Shown: piece after piece, positions 1 through 7,412 of the stretch
How positions within the stretch are numbered: the stretch's first letter is position 1
How the letters are laid out: each line of letters starts with the position of its first letter
Source of the DNA: an uncultured Lachnospiraceae bacterium
GTDB lineage: Bacteria; Bacillota; Clostridia; Lachnospirales; Lachnospiraceae
NCBI GenBank assembly: GCA_910589195.1
Contig: CAJUTC010000046.1
Coordinates: 1-24,202 of the forward strand
DNA length: 24,202 nt
Direction of reading: 5' to 3'
Notes under the pieces: generated by a model
What the model was told of the DNA's origin: nothing
The model's database searches: none
The model's input: only the letters and a program-made list of their open reading frames with translations
Made by a program: the position numbers and the translations under genes

Positions 1-431
1 ATAACCTGGGCATCCGGGTCCGGAGCCATAGCAGTAAAATGGTCGCTGACGATTTGCACATAATCAACATAATGGGTCTTATACTTTTGATAGTAAGTGT
101 TTATGGAAGAATAAATTTCAGAATAGGCATTCGGAGGTATAATGCTATCTTCCGCGTCATGGCACTGGCTTAATGAAGATTGAATGACAGAATCTTTTAA
201 AATTTCATTGCCCATCTCTTCAATAGCATTTAGATTTCGTGTAATATCTTTTGAGGCATAGGACAGCAATTTGCTGGAAGTCCGATACAGCAGGTTGTTG
301 TTTGCGTGGATGATCACAGTATATCCAATAAAAAGAAAAAACGAAAACAGCATAATAGCCGTTAATAAAATGCTTAATATTTTCTTTGTTAATGGAAGGT
401 TTTTGGTTTTTTCTGATAATCTGGTAAGCAT
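1..431 (-). CDS. Sensor histidine kinase, N-terminal part only (YesM-like)
   Basis: The reading frame begins with ATG at 431-429, preceded by the strong site TAAGGAGG five bases upstream, and stays open to the window edge, so about 143 residues are visible. The start is MLTRLSEKTKNLPLTKK, followed by a hydrophobic segment at about residues 18-40 and then a soluble region rich in helix-forming residues. This is the layout of an extracellular sensor region held by a first membrane helix, as in YesM-type kinases that sense sugars or solute-binding proteins. No HAMP, histidine or ATPase domain falls inside the window, so the kinase call rests on architecture and on the divergent sugar-binding lipoprotein next door. 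A methyl-accepting chemotaxis protein or another membrane sensor is the main alternative. Confidence 0.6.
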   Translation of the reverse strand, partial: MLTRLSEKTKNLPLTKKILSILLTAIMLFSFFLFIGYTVIIHANNNLLYRTSSKLLSYASKDITRNLNAIEEMGNEILKDSVIQSSLSQCHDAEDSIIPPNAYSEIYSSINTYYQKYKTHYVDYVQIVSDHFTAMAPDPDAQV

Positions 432-651
432 ATATCCTCCTTAACCTTCATATGCCAGGCAGTGGGACGCTGTAGCAATGCCCCATAAAGCAAGACTATG
501 GCTTGATGAAATTTAGTGTATTATAACAAAACATATTTTGAAAATCCAGACATCAGAAGGAAAACAAAGTTTTTAGGATCATTTAGTCGGAAAATTGTCA
601 TAAAAAGTTGGATTGACTGCTTTACTATTATGTGGACAGGAGTAGAAGAAT
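432..651. promoter_or_regulatory. Divergent intergenic region between sensor kinase and sugar-binding protein
   Basis: This AT-rich stretch of 220 bases must hold the promoters of both divergent genes. I found no -35/-10 pair with good spacing on the plus strand: TTGATG at 503-508 lies only 10-12 bases before the TATTAT/TTATAA run at 519-526. It does not contain the regulatory block shared by 5653-5773 and 18516-18635. An open frame starting at 516 overlaps the next gene and has no ribosome binding site, so it was not called. Confidence 0.35.
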
Positions 652-1950
652 TTGAAAAAGAAAAGGATTTTAGCGGGCATTTTTGTTCTTATAGCAATGC
701 TATGTCTTGTGACGTCTTGTGGAAAAGACCATGAAAACGCACATAATGATCATGCGGTAAAACTAAATATGGTTTGGTGGGGAAACAAGGTTCGTAATAA
801 AAGGACACTGGAAGTATTAGAACAGTATCATCAGATGGACAGCCGTGTAACAATTGAAGGAAAATTCTTTCCTGTAGAAGATTACTGGGACAAAATGGCA
901 GTGTATGCCGCCGGAAAAAACATGCCGGATTTATGTCAGATGGGATACAATTATTTTGCCCAGTATGTAGGAAAAGACCTTTTGCTGGATCTGACACCTT
1001 ATATAGAAAACGGTGCGTTAGACGTATCCGGAATTGAGGAATTCGTGCTGGATTGGGGGAAAGTAGGCGATGGTATTTATGGCATAGCAGCCGGCATGAA
1101 TGCAGAATGCTTGGTGTACAATAAAACTGTTACGGATCAATGCGGAATTGTTATGGAAGATAATATGACATATGATGAGTTTGTTAAGATTGCAAAAAAG
1201 ATTACGGAGCTAACCGGATACCGTGCCAATATTTGTCCTGTGGATGGATATACGTTTATGAGGCAGTGGTCCAGAGCCGAGGGAATCTCTGTCCAAAAGG
1301 CCCAGGTGCCCACTGACAGCGCGGACGCATACGTGCCATTTTTCAGAATTTTGGAAAGCGGCATAAAGGAAGGCTGGCATCTGGTGCCGGATTATGGGGA
1401 TATGACAGTAGTTGAAACTGATCCTCTGGTATATGGCTCTATCCCTCGGAATATGGCGTGGTGCACCATCCATGGCGGCTCTAATCTGCTATCTGCTTTT
1501 CAGGCAGCGGCGCCTGACGGCGTAGAAATAGGAATCACTACGATCCCCACAAGTAATCCGCGAAAATCCAACTTTTTACATCCAAGCATGTTTTTTAGTA
1601 TAAGCGCTGATACGGAAAATCCTGACGAAGCTGTGGCTGTGCTGAATTATTTCATAAATTCGTTTGAAGCCAATAGCATTCTTCTGGGGGAACGAGGTGT
1701 GCCGGCATCCATACCGGTTGCGGATATGATTGCGGATAAAATTGCTAAACCGGAACAGGAAGCTGCTGATTTTGTAAGGAATGTGATTGCGCCTAATTCT
1801 TCTACTATTGACCCTCCTGATCCGGAAGGTTCTATTGAATTGGCAAAGTCTTTGGTGAAAATTCTGGAAAAGGTGGCATATGGGGATTATACGGCAGAGG
1901 AAGCCGCGCAAGAATACTATGAGCAGCAACAAAAACTTTGGGGAGAGTAA
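652..1950 (+). CDS. Extracellular solute-binding lipoprotein (family 1, carbohydrate ABC transporter)
   Basis: This 432-residue protein starts at TTG 652, chosen because GGACAGGAG lies just upstream and because this start gives a proper lipoprotein signal: MKKKR, a hydrophobic stretch, then VTSC with the lipidated cysteine at residue 23. The mature part has the features of sugar-binding proteins of ABC importers, including LNMVWWGNKVRNKRTLEVLE at the start of the first lobe, a MPDLCQMGYNYFAQYV segment and a C-terminal region rich in E/A helices (YTAEEAAQEYYEQQQKLWGE). Its length is normal for the family. Unusually, no permease genes follow; the next gene is a deacetylase-like protein. It may serve permeases outside the window, or cooperate with the divergent sensor kinase. 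The bound sugar cannot be deduced. Confidence 0.85.
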   Translation: MKKKRILAGIFVLIAMLCLVTSCGKDHENAHNDHAVKLNMVWWGNKVRNKRTLEVLEQYHQMDSRVTIEGKFFPVEDYWDKMAVYAAGKNMPDLCQMGYNYFAQYVGKDLLLDLTPYIENGALDVSGIEEFVLDWGKVGDGIYGIAAGMNAECLVYNKTVTDQCGIVMEDNMTYDEFVKIAKKITELTGYRANICPVDGYTFMRQWSRAEGISVQKAQVPTDSADAYVPFFRILESGIKEGWHLVPDYGDMTVVETDPLVYGSIPRNMAWCTIHGGSNLLSAFQAAAPDGVEIGITTIPTSNPRKSNFLHPSMFFSISADTENPDEAVAVLNYFINSFEANSILLGERGVPASIPVADMIADKIAKPEQEAADFVRNVIAPNSSTIDPPDPEGSIELAKSLVKILEKVAYGDYTAEEAAQEYYEQQQKLWGE

Positions 1951-2054
1951 GGCGGTAAGCCGTTCTTATTTTGTCTGGTTTGCACATTCCCTGTACATTG
2001 AAAAGGGGTTTCGCAATTATCTGATTTTATATTTAGAGAAAAGGAGATAGGAGC

Positions 2055-2870
2055 ATGAATCTAAAGAATATTTATACTTGTTTTCCAGGCGGAAGATATA
2101 AGGTTTTAACTATGAGTTATGACGATGGCAGGGAAGAAGACAGGCGGTTGGCAGATATCTTTAATCATAATGGCATAAAGGCAACATTCCACTTGAATTC
2201 CGGTCTTTGCTATGAAGATAATGATGATAGAAGGCTGCGTCCGTCAGAGTGGAAGCAGGTTTATGAAGGTCATGAGGTGTCTTGCCATACAATGCTTCAC
2301 CCCGCCCTTGCCCGATGCCCTATAGAGCAGGCGGCACTTCAGATTCTGGAAGACAGAAGAGTCCTTGAGGAGCAGGTGGGCTACCCTGTTCGGGGGATGT
2401 CTTATCCTTATGGATCCTACAGCAATGATATTGTAAACCTGCTTCCCAAGCTGGGAATGGAGTACAGCCGAGTGGTGGGGAACACGGATAGTTTTGAAAT
2501 GCCTGAAAATTACCTTCTGTGGAAATCAACCTGCCACCATAACCACAATCTTTTGGAGAATGGAAACCGTTTTCTGGAGCTAGACAGGCCACAGCTTTTG
2601 CATATGATGTATGTCTGGGGCCACAGCTATGAATTCCCAAGGGATAATAACTGGGATCTGATGGAACGGTTCTGCCAGCTTATGTCCGGAAAAAAGGATA
2701 TATGGTATGCCACCAACATTCAGATTGTGGATTATATGAATGCGGCAAAAAATTTGAAATTTACGATTCATGCGGATAAGGTGTACAATCCTTCTGCCCA
2801 GAGCGTATGGATCCAAGCTGATAACGAGATAGTAGAAGTTCCCGGAGGGCAGACGATAAACTTAGGATAG
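2055..2870 (+). CDS. Polysaccharide deacetylase-like protein (NodB/CE4 fold)
   Basis: This 271-residue protein has no signal peptide, so it is probably cytoplasmic. ATG 2055 is preceded by AAAAGGAGATAGGAG. It carries the main NodB-homology motifs: MSYDDG (Asp23 and Asp24, catalytic base and metal ligand), HTMLHPAL (metal-binding His78 and His82) and MSYPYGSYS at about 115-123, corresponding to the third motif. The usual Arg of that third motif (RPPYG) is replaced by Ser/Tyr here. A late histidine in WGHSYEF could fill the role of the last motif. These enzymes remove N- or O-acetyl groups from amino-sugar polymers using a divalent metal. The gene lies 104 bases after the sugar-binding lipoprotein with no clear terminator between, so co-transcription is likely. 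An intracellular oligosaccharide or small-molecule substrate fits better than cell-wall work. The exact activity is unknown. Confidence 0.75.
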   Translation: MNLKNIYTCFPGGRYKVLTMSYDDGREEDRRLADIFNHNGIKATFHLNSGLCYEDNDDRRLRPSEWKQVYEGHEVSCHTMLHPALARCPIEQAALQILEDRRVLEEQVGYPVRGMSYPYGSYSNDIVNLLPKLGMEYSRVVGNTDSFEMPENYLLWKSTCHHNHNLLENGNRFLELDRPQLLHMMYVWGHSYEFPRDNNWDLMERFCQLMSGKKDIWYATNIQIVDYMNAAKNLKFTIHADKVYNPSAQSVWIQADNEIVEVPGGQTINLG

Positions 2871-2902
2871 GCGAAAACGGAAATTGAGTTATCGTTCTAT
2901 TT

Positions 2903-3817
2903 TTACAAATCAGGGACTGCTTTAGAAAATTCCCGGTCAATACAATACTGGATTACAGATTCCAAGGGCGGGGAAACCCACTTATCCCGATGGTAGAGAA
3001 GCTGCTTCCATACATGGATTTCAAAATTTTCTACCGGGAGGATTGTAAGGTTCCCTGCCTTTATTTGCGCTTCGGTAATATAATCCGGGAGCAAAGAAAG
3101 GCCAGCTCCCTGTTCTACTAAGGAGCTGATGAGCCTGGTGCTTCCCACCTCCAAAACAGGACGGATTTCAAAAGACAGTTCAGCCAGCCGTTCATCCATC
3201 AGCCGGCGATAGCTCATCCCTTTTTCCGTTAAGAGAAACGGGTAGGCGATTAATTGATGGATGGGAATCTTGTGGTTTTTACATAAAGGATGGCTTTTGC
3301 AGGCTACAAAATGCACTCCCACCTTTTCTTCTTTTGCAATTACATACTCAGCATTATAAATATGGCTGTCTAAGGTTAAGATGGCATCGGCTTCATTATG
3401 GTTTAGCAGCCGGAACATTTCCTCTGTGCCTGCCGGGATAATTTTTAACGTAATCCCAGGATACCGGGTTCTGAAATCTAAAAAACGTTCATTTAAAAGA
3501 GAGTCGCAGAGAGAGTCCGCCATAGCAAGCCGGATATGGCCGCAAACGGCAGGCCTTGATTCCGTTTTTTCCATTTTTTCTTTTAATTCCAATGAAAGAC
3601 GCTGAATTTGATGGGCATACTGGAGTACTTCACGCCCTTGCCCGGTTAGAGCAATCGTGTGATGGATCCGCTCAAATAGCTGGGAATTCAACTCTTGTTC
3701 AAGCTGTTTGATCTGAAAAGATACTGTTGACTGGGAGTATCCCAAGGTTTCGGCTGCTTTTGTAAAGCTGGACAATTCCGCCACTAGAATAAAGGTATTT
3801 AAGTTCCGAAGATCCAT
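2903..3817 (-). CDS. LysR-family transcriptional regulator
   Basis: This 304-residue protein has the standard LysR length and layout. Residues 1-60 form the winged helix-turn-helix (MDLRNLNTFILVAELSSFT, AAETLGYSQSTVSFQIKQLE, then QLFER and LTGQG). The rest is the periplasmic-binding-like effector domain, with typical segments GHIRLAMADSL, EADAILTLD and EQGAGLSLLPDYI. ATG 3817 follows an AAGGAGG site. It is divergent from the alanine/glycine symporter at 3990, and the intergenic region holds an inverted repeat overlapping the symporter's -35 box. By the usual LysR logic it probably controls that symporter and itself in response to a small metabolite, plausibly an amino acid. The effector is inferred, not seen. 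The gene converges on the deacetylase gene with only 32 bases between the two stops. Confidence 0.93.
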   Translation of the reverse strand: MDLRNLNTFILVAELSSFTKAAETLGYSQSTVSFQIKQLEQELNSQLFERIHHTIALTGQGREVLQYAHQIQRLSLELKEKMEKTESRPAVCGHIRLAMADSLCDSLLNERFLDFRTRYPGITLKIIPAGTEEMFRLLNHNEADAILTLDSHIYNAEYVIAKEEKVGVHFVACKSHPLCKNHKIPIHQLIAYPFLLTEKGMSYRRLMDERLAELSFEIRPVLEVGSTRLISSLVEQGAGLSLLPDYITEAQIKAGNLTILPVENFEIHVWKQLLYHRDKWVSPPLESVIQYCIDREFSKAVPDL

Positions 3818-3904
3818 TAGATATCCTCCTTTTTCATGTAGATATCAATCCGTAGCTAAATTTCGGGAGTATTTGAATCGAATTTTTTGATTCATACCAT
3901 TATT

Positions 3905-3928
3905 ATTATCAATTTTACACATGATAAT
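3905..3928. promoter_or_regulatory. Inverted repeat, candidate LysR operator
   Basis: ATTATCA and TGATAAT are perfect 7-base arms separated by 10 bases in the divergent LysR/symporter intergenic region. The repeat covers the -35 box of the symporter promoter. LysR proteins bind dyads of this type (the T-N11-A class) between divergent genes. Position and symmetry are seen; the binding protein is inferred. Confidence 0.5.
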
Positions 3929-3942
3929 TTCTACTATATACT
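3914..3942 (+). promoter_or_regulatory. Sigma-A promoter for the alanine/glycine symporter
   Basis: TTTACA at 3914-3919 and TATACT at 3937-3942 are separated by exactly 17 bases, and each differs from consensus by one base. Transcription would start near 3949, about 40 bases before the start codon. The -35 box lies inside the inverted repeat at 3905-3928. Confidence 0.65.
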
Positions 3943-3989
3943 AAATTAGGGAAATATGCAAATACTTATGTAAAACGAAGGATTTTAAA

Positions 3990-5474
3990 ATGGGGGATAT
4001 TACAATGAAGATAATCCAAATCGTGTATCAATTATTGTGGGGGGATTTGATTATCATTCCGCTTCCGGGGGGAAGCAGTTTAGGTTTGTCGCTGCTGGTG
4101 CTGATTTTAATCCCGTCCGGAATTTATTTTACTATCCGAACCCACTTTCTGCCCTTCCGCCTGTTTCCGGAAATGCTGCGGGTAGCAATGGAAAAAAAGT
4201 CAGCAAAGAAAAAACAGTCGATTTCCGGTGTTCAAGCATTGATCATTTCCACAGCAACACGGGTGGGGATGGGAAATTTAGTTGGAGTAGTAGCGGCCAT
4301 TTCCGCAGGAGGGGCAGGAGCTATTTTCTGGATGTGGGTTACCGCTCTTTTAGGGTCTTCTACCGCCTTTATTGAGGCTACTTTGGCCCAGCTTTATAAG
4401 GAAGAAGATCCACTTTATGGAGGGTATCGGGGAGGCCCTGCCTACTATATTCATCATTTTGTAAGGTCAAAAGGGGAACACTCGAATCACAGCTATATGG
4501 CACAGAAGCGGAGCCGGGAAAAGCGTTCCGTCCTTGCCGTGTTGTTTGCCCTTTCTGGTCTGCTTTGCTGGTGTGGAATTAGCCAGGTAATTGGAAATTC
4601 TGTTTCTTCCGCCTTCCAAAATGCCTTTCGGATCCCTCCTCTTTATACTACATCCATCTTAGTTTTTGTGGCGGCAGTGATTGTATTGCGAAAACATGCC
4701 ACTGTCAAAGTATTGGACGTGGTAGTTCCGATCATGGCCGGGTTTTATTTCCTGCTTACAGTAATTGTGATTATTAAAAATGCAGGGCAGCTTCCAGTCG
4801 TATTCCAAAATATTTTCCAGGAAGCCTTTGGCCTTCGCCAGGCAGTAGCCGGAGGATTTGGCGCTGTTTTAATGAACGGGGCAAAGCGGGGGCTGTTTTC
4901 CAATGAGGCCGGTTCCGGCTCAGCTCCTTGTGCCGCAGCTGCAGCCGATATCAGCCATCCGGCCAAGGAAGGGCTTTTGCAGGCATTTGGGGTTTTTATC
5001 GATACCATTGTAATCTGCAGTTGTTCCGCCATGATTATGCTGTTGACACCAGAGGGTCTGACAGACGGTCTTGCTGGCATGGATCTGCTCCAGAAAGCCA
5101 TGGAGTACCATATGGGCACCTTTGGAGTGGTATTTATTGCCGTGATTTTATGGCTGTTTAGCTTTTCCACCTTCATAGGCATTTTGTTTTATGCAAGGCC
5201 TAATGTGGCCTACTTGTTCGGGGATACCTGGATGTCCCAGACCTTATATAAAATTCTTGCCCTGATTATGCTGTTTATCGGCGGGCTGGCTGCTTATACA
5301 TTTGTGTGGGATTTAGGGGATATCGGCGTAGGCCTGATGACCGTTTTTAACATGCTCGCACTGTTTCCCCTGTCCAAAAAAGCCATGGAATCTTTGGATG
5401 ATTATGAGAAGACAGAAGGGAAACCGCGTCCCGCATTGGCAGAAGATAAGAAAAATTTAGAAACAAAATCATAA
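3990..5474 (+). CDS. Alanine/glycine:cation symporter (AGCS family)
   Basis: This 494-residue membrane protein imports alanine or glycine with sodium or protons. Around residues 88-135 it carries the family hallmark stretch RVGMGNLVGVVAAISAGG followed by FWMWVTALLGSSTAFIEATL. It also has GGYRGGPAYYI near 144-153 and NGAKRGLFSNEAGSGSAP in the middle, the sequence regarded as characteristic of AGCS carriers. There are about ten hydrophobic segments, and the length is at the usual value. ATG 3990 has GAAGGA seven bases upstream; ATG 4005 (MKIIQIVYQLLWG) is a possible alternative matching the N-terminus of many relatives. The gene has its own promoter and terminator and is divergent from a LysR gene that probably controls it. 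Which amino acid is carried cannot be told from the sequence. Confidence 0.93.
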   Translation: MGDITMKIIQIVYQLLWGDLIIIPLPGGSSLGLSLLVLILIPSGIYFTIRTHFLPFRLFPEMLRVAMEKKSAKKKQSISGVQALIISTATRVGMGNLVGVVAAISAGGAGAIFWMWVTALLGSSTAFIEATLAQLYKEEDPLYGGYRGGPAYYIHHFVRSKGEHSNHSYMAQKRSREKRSVLAVLFALSGLLCWCGISQVIGNSVSSAFQNAFRIPPLYTTSILVFVAAVIVLRKHATVKVLDVVVPIMAGFYFLLTVIVIIKNAGQLPVVFQNIFQEAFGLRQAVAGGFGAVLMNGAKRGLFSNEAGSGSAPCAAAAADISHPAKEGLLQAFGVFIDTIVICSCSAMIMLLTPEGLTDGLAGMDLLQKAMEYHMGTFGVVFIAVILWLFSFSTFIGILFYARPNVAYLFGDTWMSQTLYKILALIMLFIGGLAAYTFVWDLGDIGVGLMTVFNMLALFPLSKKAMESLDDYEKTEGKPRPALAEDKKNLETKS

Positions 5475-5482
5475 ACGGCGCG

Positions 5483-5541
5483 AAAAAGGCAGGCCAAATC
5501 TTAGACCATACATGATAAGGTCAAGTTGGCGCTGCCTTTTT
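5483..5541 (+). terminator. Rho-independent terminator after the symporter
   Basis: AAAAAGGCAG (5483-5492) pairs perfectly with CTGCCTTTTT (5532-5541). The stem continues inward as GCCAA/TTGGC after a one-base bulge, and GACC/GGTC (5504-5507, 5519-5522) can close the inner part. The right arm ends in five Ts. This isolates the symporter from the downstream glycan operon. Confidence 0.8.
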
Positions 5542-5556
5542 GTATTGGTAAGAAAT

Positions 5557-5568
5557 AGGCAATTGCCT
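5557..5568. repeat. 12-bp perfect palindrome AGGCAATTGCCT
   Basis: A perfect palindrome lies in the roughly 340-base gap between the symporter and the glycan operon, upstream of the shared regulatory block. It could be a small operator, but its position far from the likely promoter makes a role uncertain. I see nothing else of note between 5569 and 5652 apart from AT-rich sequence. Confidence 0.3.
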
Positions 5569-5652
5569 GTAAGAAAGCTTGAAAAGTGAATGAAATTTTT
5601 CTATATATACAAAAATGGTGTTTTGCGGAGTTGAAAATTATACATAATCTAT

Positions 5653-5773
5653 AAAAAGTAACAGAATATTAAAAAAGTATATGTTTGTTTGCTCTTCGAA
5701 ACAGAACTTTGAAAAAAGGAAATCTTAATGTGAAAATTGTAGATTCAGAAACAGAAGGTTTTTTGCTAAACTG
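5653..5773 (+). promoter_or_regulatory. Regulatory block and promoter of the glycan-utilisation operon (copy A)
   Basis: This block recurs almost unchanged in architecture at 18516-18635. It opens with AAAAAGTAACAGAATAT (5653-5669), one variable base, then AAAAAAGTATATGTTT (5671-5686), so AAAAAGTA occurs twice with a 19-base period, as expected for a direct-repeat site of an AraC-type dimer. Further on are AAATCTTAAT, GATTCAG (5742-5748) and GGTTTTTTGCTAAACTG (5757-5773). TAAACT (5767-5772) is the likely -10 box. ATTCAG, 18 bases before it, is a poor -35 box, which fits an activator-dependent promoter. The start codon at 5818 is about 45 bases downstream. The nearby YesN-type regulator is the obvious candidate activator. 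Confidence 0.65.
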
Positions 5774-5817
5774 TATGTAACAACTTGTTGAAGGAATATA
5801 TAGAGGAGGAAGTTATC

Positions 5818-7182
5818 ATGAAAAAAAGACAATGGATGGCAGCATTTATGGCAGGAGCCATGATGTGCGGCACGTTGGCGGCTTGCGGAAGCAAACCCGC
5901 GCAGGATCAGGGAAACCAAGACGGAGGAACCGAGCAGGCAGGGGATACAAATTCCGGCCAGCCGTCTGATGGCAGTTCCGGGGCATCCGATGAAAAACAA
6001 GTACTGTCTGTAACCACATGGGATAATGATTCCAGCCCCCAATTTCAGGCGGTGATTGACGCATATGAAGAGAAAAATCCCAATGTGGAGATTAAGATTA
6101 TTGATACTTCCGCAGATGAGTATAACAATTCATTGGGAATCAGCCTTTCCGCGGCGCAGCCAGATCCGGATGTGATTTGGGTTAAGGATATGGGATCCAT
6201 GCTTCAGATGGCAGATAAGGAACAGCTCCTCCCCATTGATGATTTTATTGCGAAAGATAATTTTGACTTATCCATTTATAAGGGAGCGGCAGAGCAGTTA
6301 ATGTATAATGGGAAAACATATTCCCTTCCTTATCGGAATGACTGGTATATCCTTTACTACAACAAGGATCTGTTTGACGCGGCTGGAGTGGAGTATCCTA
6401 CCAACGACATGACCTGGGAAGAATATTATGAACTGGCCGCTAAGATGACAAGCGGCGATGGAAGCAGCAAAGTATACGGATCCCACAATCATACCTGGCA
6501 GGCGCTGGTGACAAACTGGGCTGTGCAGGATGGAAAGAATACAGTTGTGGAGAAGGACTACAGCTTTATGAAATCCTGGTATGAGGAATGCCTTGCCCTT
6601 CAGGATAACGGTTATATTCAGGATTATTCCACACTGAAGACAGCCAATATCCATTATTCATCTGTATTTAAGAATCAGCAGTGCGCTATGATGCCTATGG
6701 GAACCTGGTTTATTGCTACTATGATGCAGTCGCAAGAAGAAGGCGAAACCGATTTTAACTGGGGCATTGCAACCATTCCTCATTCAAAAGATACAGAAGC
6801 AGGTTATACAGTAGGCGCCCTTACTCCGGTTGCAATCAGCGCCTTTACGGATCAGGCTGACCTGGCATGGGATTTTATAAAATTTGCATCCTCTGAGGAG
6901 GCAGCGGAAATTTTAGCAAAACAGGGCGTATTTACAGGAATACCTTCGGAAGCCGCTTTTAAGACCATTGCGTCTGCAGAGCGTTTCCCGGAAGGCGAAA
7001 GCAATGTGGAAGCACTGAACTATACCCATTATTCCTTTGACCGTCCGCTGGATCCACAGATTGAAGAGATCCGTACCGTTCTGGATGAGGTACACGAGAT
7101 GATTATGATTCACTCTTACAGTGTAGATGAGGGAATAGCCGAACTGACGGAGCAGGTTGCAGAAATTAAGGGATGGAATTAA
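5818..7182 (+). CDS. Glycan-binding lipoprotein of the ABC importer (family 1 solute-binding protein)
   Basis: This 454-residue protein starts at ATG 5818, which has GAGGAGG upstream and yields a clean lipoprotein signal (MKKRQWMAAFMAGAMMCG, then LAAC with Cys23). A TTG 33 bases upstream would spoil that signal. Residues 24-60 are a Gly/Ser/Gln-rich linker tethering the protein to the membrane. The mature part begins LSVTTWDNDSSPQFQAVIDA, typical of carbohydrate-binding CUT1 proteins, and continues with DPDVIWVKDMGSMLQMADKE and the familiar SLPYRNDWYILYYNKDLFD segment. It is the first gene of the operon and would deliver oligosaccharides to the permeases at 7413 and 8344. A strong hairpin behind it probably keeps its expression higher than theirs. 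Neighbouring enzymes suggest a sulfated, uronate-containing ligand. Confidence 0.92.
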   Translation: MKKRQWMAAFMAGAMMCGTLAACGSKPAQDQGNQDGGTEQAGDTNSGQPSDGSSGASDEKQVLSVTTWDNDSSPQFQAVIDAYEEKNPNVEIKIIDTSADEYNNSLGISLSAAQPDPDVIWVKDMGSMLQMADKEQLLPIDDFIAKDNFDLSIYKGAAEQLMYNGKTYSLPYRNDWYILYYNKDLFDAAGVEYPTNDMTWEEYYELAAKMTSGDGSSKVYGSHNHTWQALVTNWAVQDGKNTVVEKDYSFMKSWYEECLALQDNGYIQDYSTLKTANIHYSSVFKNQQCAMMPMGTWFIATMMQSQEEGETDFNWGIATIPHSKDTEAGYTVGALTPVAISAFTDQADLAWDFIKFASSEEAAEILAKQGVFTGIPSEAAFKTIASAERFPEGESNVEALNYTHYSFDRPLDPQIEEIRTVLDEVHEMIMIHSYSVDEGIAELTEQVAEIKGWN

Positions 7183-7202
7183 ACATGACTTGTTAATTAA
7201 GC

Positions 7203-7260
7203 ATACTCTCGGGGTTTTTCTTGCTGTGTGGTATCTTCACTGAGAAAACTCCGAGAGTAT
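7203..7260 (+). terminator. Intercistronic hairpin between binding protein and permeases
   Basis: ATACTCTCGG (7203-7212) pairs perfectly with CCGAGAGTAT (7251-7260). After a G-T wobble, GTTTT pairs with AAAAC, giving a stem of about 16 pairs. The following sequence ATTTCTATAA is only moderately T-rich, so a partial terminator or a 3' stabilising structure is more likely than a full stop. Such elements are common after solute-binding-protein genes and make them the most abundant product of the operon. Confidence 0.65.
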
Positions 7261-7301
7261 ATTTCTATAAGGTTATAGTTCTATAAATGGTAAATAAAAG
7301 A

Positions 7302-7396
7302 CCATAGCCGGGTGTATAAAGGCTTACGATAAAAGTCCGTAAGGATTCATAAAGGTTTGTGATATCCATCCATAGCGGGCGTAAGAAGGTTTCGAA
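7302..7396 (+). repeat. Degenerate short repeats in the leader of the permease genes
   Basis: CCATAGCCGGGTGTATAAAG (7302-7321) and CATAGCGGGCGTAAGAAGG (7371-7389) are imperfect copies. Between them AAGGCTTACGATA and AAAGGTTTGTGATA also resemble each other. No protein-coding frame with a ribosome site explains them. They may form RNA structure or be remnants of duplication. Confidence 0.3.
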
Positions 7397-7412
7397 TCTA
7401 AGGAGGGTGCAT

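Noticed and set aside
503..526. Promoter TTGATG...TTATAA for the first binding-protein gene
   Set aside because: The spacer is only about 10-12 bases, too short for a sigma-A promoter.
516..734. Open frame of 72 codons upstream of and overlapping the first binding-protein gene
   Set aside because: It has no ribosome binding site, no recognisable protein features, and it overlaps the lipoprotein signal region in another frame.
4745..5182. Minus-strand open frame of 145 codons inside the symporter gene
   Set aside because: It is antisense to a clear AGCS gene, shows biased composition and lacks a start site; it is a shadow of that coding sequence.
7203..7412. Riboswitch in the long leader between binding protein and permeases
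   Set aside because: No known aptamer core could be recognised; the hairpin and degenerate repeats explain what is visible.
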